Positions 25,866 to 40,800 of a stretch of DNA of 64,000 nucleotides are shown here, in pieces. Source of the DNA: Sipunculus nudus (taxonomy: Eukaryota > Annelida > Sipuncula > Golfingiida > Sipunculidae); NCBI GenBank assembly GCA_026874595.1, contig CM049311.1:70226453-70290452 (forward strand), read 5' to 3'. The notes below the pieces were generated by a model, which was not told where the DNA came from, did no database searches, and saw only the letters and a program-made list of their open reading frames with translations. A program made the position numbers and the translations under genes. Within the stretch, counting starts at the first letter, position 1. Every line of letters starts with the position of its first letter.

Positions 25866-28800
25866 GGATTTATCAAATGATACTGATAAGGCATGGGTAA
25901 AGTTGAACAAATGGTGAAATAAAAACTGTAAAACAAAAGTTGAACGATTAAACAAATATAAATATGAATACACATGCTGAGAATTAACAGTTAATTTTCT
26001 TGAGAGGGCACTCAATTCAAAGGCTTTTTACTTATCTTAAACGGATTTAAAAATTTAGTACTTCAGTATATCCAAATGATATACAGTCATGACTTGACAT
26101 TCCAACCCTTAACAATCGGAGAAACTTGCAATCCGAAGATTTTTATATGAAAACAAATGGAACCCATAGAAATTGGCCTTGGAAAATAAATAGCTTTGAA
26201 TTCGGATTAAAGGATATCAAAATATTTTCTGACTTGACAAGCTAACTGGTTCTTTTTCCTTTGAAGTCATCCTATAGGCCAGTGTGCTGATCAGGTAGGC
26301 GTGAAATCTAGCGTTGGGTATTGTTCTAAGCATACGCTGGACCCACTGATTGAGTCAGTTTGTTTCACTAATTAAGTAAGTTTCTATCATTAGTTAGCAA
26401 ACACCTCTGGATGTTGGGAGTACAATAGGGATAGGTGCGGTTCTTTGAAGCTCTCCGAGGAATCAATGCGACATGTTATGATACATGAGGGATTTCAAAG
26501 CTATGTGCCCATGAATTTTGCACAATTATGCAAATAATGCCATCTACTTAATCAGGGACACATGTAAGGATATGAAACAATCAACCATAGCACACTGCAG
26601 GCAGTATTCACGGATATTATTACCAGTCTATCCGGAAGAACTTGCCAAATACACATCTGACAACAGTGAGGTGGAGAATCAGGTCAGGGACCTTATCAAG
26701 GCACTGTCCAGCACTGACCCCCTTGACAGCGGTAGAATACCCAATATGCAACAACACAAGAGTCCATGGAAGCATTGGAATTATCACTGACATCATATCA
26801 CTGGTGAATGCGACAGTGAAAATTAGTGTGAGGGAGGAGATGATCTTCCCAAACAGTATACTGTCAGAGAATCTCTCAGGTGAATGAAAACAGGGCTGTG
26901 GTGTATGGAGGGACAAGGTTGGCTGCAGGGGATATCAATTCCATCTGAACGAACACTGTATATATATGGATATATGAAATAAACAATACTCATTTAAATC
27001 AGAGAAATTTCAAATATGTACATTAATTATAACAGAAAAAATTAATAAATATTAACAAGTTCTCTTTCAAACATCCAATCCACATTGTATTGTGAACCTC
27101 CCTCACCTTCAGTGACTTGACAGTCTGACAGCCTTGCTATCCGACATAAATAGGGGTAGAACATTAAGTGTCGGATTATCAAGTCACGACTGTATATATA
27201 TTTATATATATTTTTAAAAGGATACAGATTGGAAGATGCAGAGACACAGGGGTTGCTAATCACAGAAAGCTGTTCAAGTGAAGTCAGCTGGACCAGATAT
27301 GACACCTGCAACAAACAATGACATTGTTGTAATGTTATAATTACCGGTCAAATACTGCACAAGAAATTAGGGCTGGCACAATGTATCTATATTCATCCAC
27401 TAATAGCATCATATAAATACAAAAAAATATTTATCTGGATGTATTATTATAACTCAGCGATGTGGGTGTGGTCACCCCAGTGTTATTTTTGGTTCTTCTC
27501 AGTGGATACAGGTCAATTCACCACCAAACTCTCTATCGAGATATATATGGCTCTTGAGACTGTCCCTAGAGTTCCTTGAAGTCATATTTCCCCGCCCTGA
27601 TTCATCCTTGCATGCATTTAAAAGAAAAGAAAATGTCTGCCATCTTTCGTACAGACTAAAACCTGGATGTTGCAAGGCGCATACTGGAATAAGCATGTGC
27701 CCAATGTAAAAACTAATGCAAGAGTTCCTAAATTATTAACAATGGCTCTGGTAGGAATCAAAACAATAATATCAGTACCAACTTCATGAACTTGTATCCT
27801 ACAGAGACTAATTCACAGAAATAGTGAAATACAACAGCTCTTGCAGCAAACTGTAATGTGAGGTCACTGCATTCCCTGAATACATCAAAGCACCCTGTCT
27901 GTTTTAGGACATGGCAATAAGAAACCAGAACTCGGCTGCTCTTCACATGACTTGATGTACATCACAGTTTCAGGTTACTGAATTTAGACTGCAGTGACAT
28001 CCGCTGGGTTACAGCTGGGTATGTCACAAGAATGTCAATGATGTAGTGCTCCTCTGGAACCCCCAGTAATTTAAATTATGCAATTTCCACAAAGTGCATG
28101 TAAAGAACTTTTCATCATAGAAAGTCAGTATTTCCAGGTGGCCCTAAATGCATGTTCAAAATTATGCTTAGGAATTTAGAAGTGAAAACTAGCCCTATCT
28201 GATAAAACAAACAACAAAATAATAACAAGGCCTACAGGCCTAATGCGAACCTGTGCAAAGTTTAGGGGTATGAATGGAGGTTTTAATTTTTAAAATTTAA
28301 TATTGATCCTCTTAACTCCTGCATATCTACCTTAGTCATTATGATTTCAGCAAAATGGATGTTTCAGACCTGCAAGTTTCAGACTTTGACATTTTAAAAC
28401 TAGAATATGGGTAGTCGACAAGCGACTATGTGTATCCGCAGAAATCAGAGTGGCACAGGTGAAGTGAGCCATGGATTAAGTGGCAAGGGGAATAGAGTGA
28501 GGTGTGTTGAATATTAGCATTGATGTCTGCAGCGTAAACGTGAATGCAGGTGGTGCCACCTGTCATAAAATCAAGAAAATTGTCCAGGATGTATAAACCT
28601 GCAAAATTTCAGGTGAATAAGTCAAACCACTGCTGAGATATGAGTGATTTTATTCCAAGGCAGATGAACAGATGGGCGCAGTGCAAAAATGGTTGCAGGT
28701 GGCGCCACCATTTTTAGTGTATGTTTGAAAGCTTTCCAAGGGCTACATTTGTGCAAAATCTTTAGCCTTATTGGTCAAACGGTTGCCGAGATATGTGGGT

Positions 28801-31800
28801 TTATGCGTGGAAACAGACGCACAAATGGACGCTGGGCAGAGAAGAAAGGTCAGAGGTCAACCAAAAATGAGGGCTACCCGATATGTATAAACATGCCCAA
28901 TTTTAGGCTGATGTATCAAATTCCTCTGTAGAATGTGCAGGCGCACACACTGCAAAAGTCAATGTAGATGGCACCACCTGTCTTGTAAATGAGAATACCA
29001 TCAAAGATGCATAGGCAGGTCAAAATATCAGTCCAATACATCAAACTTCCCCTGAGTCTGATGCACTGGGCTGACAAGGCTCAGGTGAGTAAGGCAGTTG
29101 CTCCCGAGTGACCTGTGACAAATTGCTGCCTCAAGCTACTGCAATGAGTGAACTCTTGACCTGCACCTGGCTAAAATGAGTGAACTTTTGACCTGTACCT
29201 GGCTGCACTGAGTGAACTCTTGACACATTGCATAATCTGACACAGCTGGCAGTCTGCCAAAGCTATAAATAGATTCAGGCTGAACTTTGGTGCCAAATAT
29301 GATGCAGTCAGCAGTCTGCCAAAGCTATAAATAGAATGCAGCTACTGCACTGATTGAACTCTTGACCTATACCTTGCTGCACTTCTTCCAATCCTGGCAC
29401 TGTGCCAAAACTATTTATAGATCTGACATCATCTTGGCTAATGGCCAACATCAAGGCACTGGCAATCTGCCAATGGTAAACCAAATGCTGCCATCTGTAC
29501 ATTAAAGTGGTCCCTACTTGAAATAACTTTAAAATTTATTTTCCCAATACAAAATGCTTTTCAGCTGACTTTTTATAAAAAAAGAAATCAGGAATATATG
29601 TAAAATTATTACAGATGCATACTGAATGCAAAATTGAAATACAGATATATCTAATTGATGGCAAATTCTTGAATTAAGATGAGTGTGGGATACCAAAAAT
29701 TTATAATCAACGTACAGTTGTCTTTATATAGCCACAGAGAGCTGAATATACATGATTGTAACATTGTCTGGTATGATAAATAACTTTAATCATAAATCTA
29801 AATTTTTAAAAGCTTTTAAAAAACTTTCTTGTCAATATTAACCAAAGATAACCTGAAATCTAAATGTCTTGTGGCATGATGTAATAGATGCTTATAAACT
29901 GGTGCTAGGCTTGATGTAACAGCATCACACAACTAACATGTATGGTAAAATGACTCAATTCAATCTCCATAATTCAGCCAAAAATCATTCATGTGGAACC
30001 ATTAATGACAATTATTATAAGAATTATTGTAGGGATTATTCTTGTAAAATATTTAACAAACTGGCTTCAGTGGCATCAGTTGAAAAACGTTTCGCAGGAT
30101 TATAACTTGTATAGGAAGATACAGAAAATTGGCTAAGTTCAGCTTCCCATAAATCAGCCAAAAAGCACTGAACCAAAACCATTTGAATAAACTTGAATTA
30201 TCAACATCTGTGGATAATTAATGTGTGAGATTTAAGAATTTGCCCCAGTGGTTTTTGAGAAGAAGATTTTTGTATCCACTGAGCTAAAATGGGCTGTTAT
30301 GGCATATGACTATATTCAGCTTCCCATAACTTAGCCAAAAGTCACTGAAAAGAGACCATTTGAACAAACTTCAGAAAGCACTACTCTAGGATCATTTCTG
30401 TGCAATATTAAACATTTTGGGCATTTGGTTTCAGAGAGGAAGTTTTTTGTAGCCCTCAGTGTGATACAGGCACTGATGACCCCGTACAAAAAAGGCCAAT
30501 GCAGGTGGCGCCACCAATACCTCAATTTCAGATATGACCTATGTGACCAACATTGGCATAATATTTGGTGATGATAGCTACAGCAGTTTTTGAGATATAA
30601 ATTTTAATATGCTTTTTTGCATAGTTAACAAAGTTCAACCTCCTGTAACTCGGCCAAAAATCTCCGGACTGGAACCATTCGAACAAATTTGAGAAAGATT
30701 GTTCCATGGATCATTTCTGTAAAATATTAGATAATTTGGCTGGGCAGTTTCAGAGAAGAAGATTTTTAAAGCTTTTTTAGCTTTTTCCCTATAAAATCTA
30801 AGAAAATGCAGTTAGAATAAAAATAAACAAAATCCGATATTATTTTTTGAATAACTGATTATTTGCAAAAATTTGGTGATGCTAGCTCCTGCCGTTTTCG
30901 AGATAGCTATGGTTAACGTACAGATGACGCACGACGCACGACACACGACGCACGACGACGCACCATTGCATAAGCTCACAGGTTCGCTAAAAATTGGATA
31001 ACTGCCCCATCACTAGACTCAAACCCTTCAATAAACAAAGCTTGTGATATATAATGTGGATGGCCATACCTCATTGAGATCTGTGAGCTCGTTTTCCGCC
31101 AGGGAGAGGATCTGGATTGACTTGGGCAGGTGGTTTGGTGCTGTGCGTAGTGTAGTGATTATGTTACCTTGTAACAATAGTGTCTGAAATAAAATACAAT
31201 AATGATGATAAACTTCATTTATATTATAGAGGTTCACTACATGCATGATAAAAAGAAGAGCCCCTGTATATCAAGAGATATGGCAAAACTAAAGGACTGC
31301 CATCAGCTAGCCTTTTTTAGTGTATGATAAGTATAGTCAAATACCAGCAAATGTATACAAAAGACCCTGCATTCTAATGTTCAATCAGCACAATATTGTG
31401 CATGGTAATGAGTAACAATGGAATAAAATGGTGAAACTTATTTATAATAATTTCAGGTGTAGTCCAATAGAGACTGTGCCACCTTAAGTTTACAAACACT
31501 GAACATTCACAAGATATACATGCCTCTAAAGTCGGGCGACTTTGCTTACTCACTGGATATGTATTAAACTGCAAACATACAAAAACATTTTTTTAACAGC
31601 AAAAATGAAAATTTCTGCGGAGATGCCATTTTGAAAATAATTCACACTTGTTTCATTCAACTTGCTCTAAGGAACAGTAAACCAATAATAAATAAATGGG
31701 AAATGTTTTCTGACATATCTATGAAAAACAGGAAAATAAAATTTTGCTCAAAGAAACTAAGTCAACTTTAGTAGGTCATCACAGGCTAATTATCAAATCT

Positions 31801-34800
31801 CCTGATAGAAGCCGCAGCTGTTTTTCAGACACCTGGCAACCTGGTGGCGGCATAAGGCATTCTCAGAGTACACAGCTAATGAGCTCAACTCCCAAAGTGT
31901 CAACCAATCATAGACATGTATGTGTGTGCTGAGTGAAACATTTTACCTGTAGGTTCCTGAGGTGTGAGATATCTGACAGAGATGAGATGTTATTGTCAGA
32001 AAGATCCAGATACTGTAGGGCAGCATTGTTGTTCAGGTTGTCTATAACCTGCGAGTGAAAAGAAATATCATCACATTGTGAAGATAACTCTACTTAATGT
32101 GTTAATCATCATCTGAATCCCATGTTTCCATGACAACAGTTTTATAATGAGGATCCTTATAACCATACATGTCAGTTTTAAGATCCTAATATTATCACAA
32201 ACTGTATGGTTTCTATGATCCTTGTTGTGACTAAAACATATTTATTGTAATTGGAATCAAGATTTTCAAAACCATAAAGTCCAATAATTTCATGGTTAGT
32301 GTTTGCTGTTTTCATTCTTCATATTATGAAGACCAGTGTAAGATAGATATTGTGCATGTTAAATACAAGATCCTATACAAAATATCATAATACCTGAAAA
32401 TATCTTATTTAGCTCTGTATTTTTAAGATTAAACTTAAATGTTATTCTTACTAAGTTGTCATTGCATCTTAGTCAAATTGTCAAGATGGAAATACTTATA
32501 TTACTTAAAATGTTTTGAAATGAAAACAATGAGCAACATGTTTGACCTAACATATAGCAAGCCAAAAAAGAGAAGTTTTCTGACTGTAAACAGCAGGAGT
32601 TTTGAGTTTAAGAAGTTTAAGAAACTATCCTGAATAATAACAGTAAAGCTCTGTGCATGACACTACAGTGGGAACTGTCAGAAAGACCATCTATTTTATA
32701 AGACCACCTGTCTACTAAGAAAACGCTTGGTTGAACAAAAAGCATTCATACTGGTTATAACTGACCTGTCCCATAAGAACACTTTTGGCCAGTCCCATAG
32801 GTGGTCTCATGAAACAGGCTTCACTGTAATACAAACCTGATAAATGACTTAAAGCTATATCAACAAACGCTTGGGCATGTTTTTGAGTCTGCATAGTAGT
32901 ATTATATTTTATGAAGACAGGTAAATACTATGTACAACTAGCAAATCCAGCCTTTCTAATTAATATGAGCCCATCAACACAACCTGACAGCACCAGGGGA
33001 TGCATGACAACTACAATGGTCCTTATAGTCTTTCACAGGTTACAGACAGATCTATACATGCCAACCAGCTGGTCACCATAACATTAGGTGTGAGGGTCAG
33101 ACACAACAACCTCTTATGTTACTGGTTTATTGATCCAATAAACATGAAGGAAATAATCTCTGAAATAATGACTGAGTGGGTGTATATATAACCTAGACAT
33201 GGCTTCCCTTTGGCACTGCTTTGCACAAATCAGACAAGTAATTTATCATGATGCATGTAAAAAGCTTCCTGACAGGACACTATGCAGCTTTTTTTTTAAC
33301 ATATAATCTGATAACCAAGAGAAAAAGTATCTTGTATATTTTACAAGATAATTTTGCACATATGTTGCATAAATGAAGTTTCTCTGAAAATTCTACCATC
33401 AAACAAACAGTATAACTCAATTATCTCAACAAGTTTGTCATGATAAAAAAAATGTCAAAGTTTAATCTTATAAAAAATTAAATGTTACTTTTTGGGTAAA
33501 CGAGTCTGGCCTTTTAGACAGATAATTCATGTAATTTGTATTATTATGCAAAAAAAAAATCCAACAATATGGAATAACAAAAGTGTTAGGGGTAATGTGC
33601 ATGTTCCAACAGGCTGGACGGCATGGGTTTACAAGTCTTCATGTGGCATTCTAAAACTCTTCATGTGGCATATAACACACCTTTTGCTGCATGAATCCTA
33701 CTGTGTGTATACTACATCAGAGAGAGATGGTTACATTTTATCCTTAGCTTATATACAGAGGACAAACAAACTCAACCTTCTTCTTAACAAATGTAGCAGT
33801 CCAATGAACATTTTTCTGTCTTTGTGCAGCAGTCCAATCTACTTTATTCTTAATAAATGTAGAAGTCCAATTTTCCTTTTTGCTTAAATAATGTAGCAAT
33901 CCCATGAACATTTTTCTGTATTTGTGCAGCAGTCCAATCTACTTTATTCTTAATAAATGTAGAAGTCCAATTAACTTTTTCTTAACTAATACAGCAGTCC
34001 AATGAACATTTTTCTGTATTTGTGCAGCAGTCCAATTTACTTTATTCTTACTAAATGAAGAAGTCCAATTAACTATTTTCTTAACTAATGCAGCAGTCCA
34101 ATGAACATTTTCTTAACTAATGCAGCAGTCCAATGAACATTTTTTCTGTCTTGGTGTAGAAGTCCAATTTACTTTATTCTTACTGAATGAAGAAGTCCAA
34201 TTAACTATTTTCCTAACTAATGCAGCAGTCCAATGAACATTTTCTTAACTTATGCAGCAGCTTAATGAACATCTCAATCCATGAAGCAGTCCAATTATCA
34301 TTTTTCTTAAATCATGTTGGTATCAAAGGGTTTATAATAGAACTTATATAATCAATATTCTTGGCTTAATCATTAAATAGGATTCACAGTCAAAAATTAG
34401 AGGGGTCAATATGATGGAATAAATACTGAACATGCTGAAGCCGCATGGGGACTTACAAGACAGTCTGACCTACCTTAATACTGTTTCCTGAGAGATTGAG
34501 CCAAGTGAGCTTTGTTAGACTTCTCAATCCTGCAACAACAAAACCAGAAAATATCAAAATGATTCACAGTCCAGAACATGGTCACAACCACTATGATCCT
34601 ACATGACTTTATTTGTCAATGATCAGGTTTGCTTTGGTACAGAACATGTTTCCCTGGTGGTCAAGTGGTAAGATAGTTACTGACATCACCGAGCTGCTAC
34701 AGTGAACAGACCCAGTTTATATCTGAAAACAGCAGATTTTTGCCTTTCCAGACTTTATTCTAGCCCAAATTCTTAAACCAAACAGAGAGATTGAAGAGAA

Positions 34801-37800
34801 CATTTTTCTGGTGGTGGGTTTTCCCAAGCTTTATCTTTAGCTTCAGGATATCTATAGGTAGTTATATCAGTGAGGAGCAGAAATGACATTTTGTGTGATA
34901 TATATCAGGCCTGTCAGCAATGTGCCAACCTGGCACACTATGCAAGGAGCCCTGCAAAAATACTGTATAGCTTTGGAGGAGCTAATTAAGTTGCCTTATA
35001 AACAATGAGCCTAAAATCTCAACAAATGAGTATAAACAAGGGACCTATGGGTCACTGTGCTCAGCTGAAGTTAACCTTGAAGGTAAAAATCTAAAATAAT
35101 ATCAAATGGAGATAAAGTGTAAGAGGAAGAGGTAATAAAGGCCATGGTTGGTTTATATGATTGGTTTGTATTGATGAGCAAGAAATTGTTGCAAATAATA
35201 TTTTGTGACCTGACCATGTGTTTCCTAATGTTGAAACTGAAGCATGTGAGCAGTTTGTGAACAAATGATCTGTACAATTACCATGATCATTAGTTGGCTT
35301 TTCGATTAACTGTTGACATTTCAGTAGTTTACACATTTGTTCAATCAAATCTTTTTTTTTGTATAATATATATTATTAAATATATGGTTTTTTTTTATGA
35401 AATGTATACAGTTGAAATATAAAGTTAACAACATTAAACATGGCAAACACAGCCTGATCTCAAATTCTGCTGATGCAGGAAAATAATAAACAAATGTTTG
35501 TAATAAATCCTAATTTTTTTATCACATTAATTTTTTTTTTAATTTAAGTTTATATTTCTATACATTTTCAATATAACATATATATCTGAATATAAAAGTT
35601 GATTCATTTTTCTCAATTGCATCATCATAAATCTCAATCTTGTCAGATAACACCACATCATGTATACAAATGTTTATTTATTTTTTACCACAAAAATATA
35701 TCTTTTAAATCTGCAAAACAATAAATATCTAAAAAAATACTTGATTTAGATTTTACAATTTTTAATTGTGTCTTTATTTATCCATAAAGTGCTTCATATT
35801 TTATCATAATTTAAGCATACTGATGGGTTCCATTATTGGTAAAATCATTTAAAAGAAAAATGATTTCTTTAAAAATGCTACATTACACAACATTGCATCT
35901 TCTGGATTACACCTTGAATTACTTTTTCAAGGAAAGTTTTTGCATATCAGAGTGGAAGCAGCATTACAATTAAGGAGATACAGTGAAAACAATAACAATA
36001 CTGCATAACACTTGGTGGGTTGTGTTTGCGGGGGGGGGGGGGGGGGGGGGTCATTGGGGTGGTGATATGAGAATAACTGTACACCTGTCACAGCAGGGGA
36101 TCTCCCCCAGTGACTGTAACAAATATGAAACCCTGGCATAGCTGACTTCCAGTGACCTGGAGTGGGACCCTGCATCTGTAATCTGTAAACAAAGCAAATT
36201 ACTACAATAGAGCCTCAAGAAAAAAATCAATAACTAGCTTAATTTTCAAGCTTTTACTTCCAAATTTCAGATTTAAACAAATTAAATATTTATGTTTACA
36301 TGCTGTGAAAATTAAATCAATGGTACTTACAGGAAAAAAACGTGCCATGGTCAAAGTTGGGCAAAATTTAAGGTACTGATTTTATTTTTATGCTAATTAC
36401 TTAAAAAATTTACAAAATTCAGATCTAATTTTGGGTAAACAATTGAATCTTAATTAAACATAGTTATATACTTGGGAAAACAGACTCTAGTTTCAAAATT
36501 TTTCATGTTAAGTGAGTAAATATTTTTTCTGATTTTTTACAAAGTCCATTATGTTTGGGCCCATAACTTAAAGAATTTATACTTAACAGACTTAATTTCT
36601 GGCATGTACATAGGAACTATATAGAAGAATATTTATGGTAAATATGAGGAAAAACACATGAGTGGTTTTGATATTAGGCAGTCCTGAAGTGTGAAAATAG
36701 GATTTAAATAAAAAATTGAGGTTTTTCTTAATTTCTCAAAGGAACGAAGTCGCAAAGACCCAGTTTTCAGCCTGGTAGGAGATCTTGGGGACATCTAACA
36801 TTATGCTGAATTTTGGATTCCTAGGTCTTATGGTTTCAAAACGTGCCACATCTACGGACGGACAGACGGACGGACAGACGGACGGACGACGGACAATGGA
36901 CCACGACTATAGCTCAGATGACTTATAGTCAGCTGAGCTAAAAAAGATGATTCTGCAGTCACATGACTACCATCAGGGGTCATGTGATCTAGAGGAATTT
37001 GAGTATTTGCCTGATAACCAAAATTTTGCCAAGATTATTGTGCATGGCTTTCACATAGACAATGGAATAGAAGAGGTGTATTTTGCATACACAGGGGGAT
37101 ATAGGTTTCTTTTTATTGAATGGGAAAATATTTGGCAGGCTGATAAAATGATTATCCTTAAGGCAAAAATGTGAAACATTGAGGTAACACCTCCAAATTC
37201 TTATGAGGGCATGCCATACAGAGTACTGATCTTATAGGACAGATTTTCAAACTTTGAAACATAACTAGCGACTACTATGAAACTTAGCCAACAGACTGAA
37301 TAGAGGATGATGAGCACTGTACAGACACTATGCTACAGCAAAGGCAGACCTTAAATGGACATTAAGCTCAATAACAACAAAGCAGGTATGCTTTAACTAC
37401 ATAAGAGTTGTACATCCCTAAGATTTTTTTTAAGGATAGGTCCCTGGCATGTCCGTGGCACCGTCTATTGAATGACGATGAAGGTACCTACCAGTATACA
37501 ATAAGAATGAAACTGTGGTTGCCTTTATATCGGAGGGGCTCTATGTCAATCATCATTCGGCGCGTCATGATATCGGTAGTGACAGAATTAGTCCTATATA
37601 CAGTTACAAGGTGGCGCTACCCTAGCGGCTACGTTCAATACTTTTGTGGAAAGTTTTATTCATTAAAAATAACTAAATACGGCACAATGTGAAAGAGTAC
37701 CTTCTATTCAATATTCATTTTAAGCAGCACCGGATGTCATCTGGCTCAGCACACATACACTTAATTTTTAAGCATTACTGTCCAGTGAACATTGACACTT

Positions 37801-40800
37801 TCCAGACTCCAGTCATGAGCCGGGGGGCAGGAAAAACTGCCATGCACGCCAACCGGGTCATCACATCCCTGCAAAAGGTCACAGTTTTTACATCTAACCC
37901 AACCGATATTATTTTAAGTGGACCCTGTTATTCTCCCTGAGTCACAAAAAGTATATGCACGAGGCTCGATGGACATCACTCCGTAGCTGAAGACTAATCT
38001 CAACAGTCACCAACTATCGACAGCTTATGAAATAAACAATAATGGCCTGATATATATGCATTTGAAAATGCCTGGTTTCAATTTCAGTCAGAGAACGACT
38101 GTGAATATTGCAAATTTGAAACCACCTCAAAGAAGAAGACAACCACAGTATTTATCATAAAGCCTTCTGAATTTTAGGTATTATATGCACAGTATTAGGA
38201 CTAATCCAGTAGTCATAACCTGTTGCTAAAACATTAGAGCGAATCTCTGAGGTTCTAGTGAGAATTCACCATTATGCCACTGAGGCACTGGTGGGGTTTG
38301 GACAGGGACCTTCCGCTTAAAAAGTCCAACACCTTGACCACTAGGCTACATCCTACCCCACTCCTTAAAATTTAGTGACCTGTTCGGGTTGGGGTGTATG
38401 GTGTGATGTCCTCTGCTGACCTACCTTCTATATTCATAATACTGTTACTGTGTAGGTTAAGTACAGTCAGGTTGTACAGGCGAGCCACCCCATTCATACG
38501 CACCAGGCGGTTCTCAGCTACGGATAACTGAAATCAAATGGAGAGCAGTAATAACCACATATGCATAACCAGATTTTCAGCTATTTTCATGTGCAAATAT
38601 TAAATTTTTTATATTAGCCCAAAGGTTAAATATTATATCTACATAATTCAATATTACTGTGGCTAAAGGTATTTATATATCAGAGACTTTAATTTTGAAA
38701 TAAGATATTAAATCTGTAATGCTCATAAGTAAAATGTATTCATTATTCACTTTTTAAGAAATCCTTGAGCATTTAGTAACCACATATATTTCTGTTTGTC
38801 AGCCCATACAGGGATTACTTAACCTTTATCAAAATTATATTCCTAGAATTTCAAATATTTCTAGGAAACATGAAATTTCTTAATATATACACTTACATGT
38901 TGCAGCTGCTTGCATTGTTCGAGGCATTCTATTTTTGAGATGGAGTTTCTATCATAGACTAAGGTTAATGGTGAGACTCCCTGGATGAGCTCAATGCGAG
39001 CCAGGCCTCGCCCACTATAATCTAGCATGCTGCCTCCCTCACCTATAAAACAAGAAAATAAAGAAAGTTTCAAAACACAAGCACTGCACACAGTGATGAA
39101 CCCTCTGCAGGTAAATTAATATGTGGACACTAATGAAAACCCAGGATAAGGCTTTGAGATTCCCACATCAGCTGGTACAGTACAGACAAGTGATGGGCTG
39201 ACTATGTTTCATATTTCTTATTCTTAATAAGATCTTGACATGAACAGTTAACCACTTGTCTTGAGCCAGTAAACATTAAAATAAACAAGGCCTACAGCCT
39301 GTGCAATGGGATATACCACAGCTGTAATGCTTCCATGCTGGACCATTACTTTTCAAGTACATGTGTGACATGTAAATGTACAATGCAAGTACCAAAAATT
39401 TTGTACCCGAGTGCATGCTCCAATTACAGAAATGTCACTGCTGAAATACTTGCATGGGTGCCCAGTGCACACAACACTAAAATGATTGTAGGTAGTGCCA
39501 CCAGTCTTGTGTATGAGAAAGACATCAAAGATGTATAGACATTTCAGGCAGATGCTTCAAACCACTCTTGGGCTAAGAGCACAGATGTATTAAAACAATT
39601 GTAGGTGGCACCACAAGTCTTGTATACAACAAAACTATCTGAGATGTATTCACATGTGTAATTTCAGGCTGATTTGTCAAATCAGTCCTGAGGAACAAGC
39701 ATGAGCATACACTGCAAAAATGTTTGTAGGTGGCCCCCAAGTCTTGTATATGACGAAGATATCTGAGATGTATATGTCAAGGCCCAGATTAGAATCTGGC
39801 CCAATTGAAAACTGGGCCAGCGGCAGCCCAGATCAAAATTTTGATTTGGACCGGCCCAGATCAAAATTCTTATCTTGGCCAGACCAGTTTTAAACTTGGC
39901 CAGCCCAGATTAAAATTTTGATCTGGGCCAGTCCAGATTACAATCCTGTGGTGATGACTTCAGCATTTAAATCTGGTCTGGACTGATTTGAAACTGGGCT
40001 GGCCCAGATTAGAATTATGATCTGGGCTAGTCAAGATTACAATCCTGTAATGGACTGATTTAAACTGGGCCTAACCAGATCAGAATCCTAATCTAATCTT
40101 AGGCTAGCTTGATTTTTATCATCTTAAATCAGATAATACAGTTAACATTTATTCAAGATACACCATTTTGAAGGGCACCAAACACATAATGAACAAGATC
40201 ATTTAAAATATTTTAGTGAGGAAAAAGCTAACAAGCAAATGTAATGTGCTTCTTTGGTTTCATCTATTCTTCAAGCATGCAAGTTCACATCACTTACACC
40301 TTAACTTACTACCATAATTAATCACAGTTTAGAATATGTGCCAGTTCTGAGACATCTACTTGAATTACTTGATCAAAATTTTCAACTTAACTGAGATAAT
40401 TATATGTTCTGAATATCAAAATTACATGTGTAATATTAAATATATACATGCATAATTAAATATCAATTTTACTCATTTATAAGTAACAAAAGTAATTTTT
40501 CAGTCTTGATGCTCATTTGGGTGACCTAACATGGGGCTAGGAAGAGGTTTGAGATACCATTACTGTAATTTTCATTAGCCGAAAATCCACAGCTGAGAAA
40601 ATGATATGATTACTGACATTTGGCAGTCTCAAAAAAAGAGGTGAACATGCGTGAAAACTGAATTTAGAATTTTATTTCAGAGGGTGACAAACATGATGGA
40701 GGTTTCTCTTTAGAGTTAATAATGTAAACAAAGCTAATCTTATAACTGATAACTAATCTAAATTGAAGATAGTTAAATGCTGCAATACAAATATTCTCTA

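Noticed and set aside
25725-26015. Minus-strand frame with IYIYIY tract
   Set aside because: Produced by the (TA)n microsatellite.
30925-30964. Short regular GACGCAC run as a CRISPR array
   Set aside because: No spacers, very short unit, eukaryotic context; a simple repeat at a mobile-element end.
31158-31176. Palindrome GTTACCTTGTAAC as an X-box
   Set aside because: One half-site breaks the RFX pattern and it lies in CEP97 coding exon 6, where the codons explain it.
35930-36180. Minus-strand open frame with flanking AG and GT as an extra CEP97 exon between exons 3 and 4
   Set aside because: Exons 3 and 4 join directly with matching phase and continuous LRR similarity, leaving no room for it; it lies inside a mobile element next to a G run.
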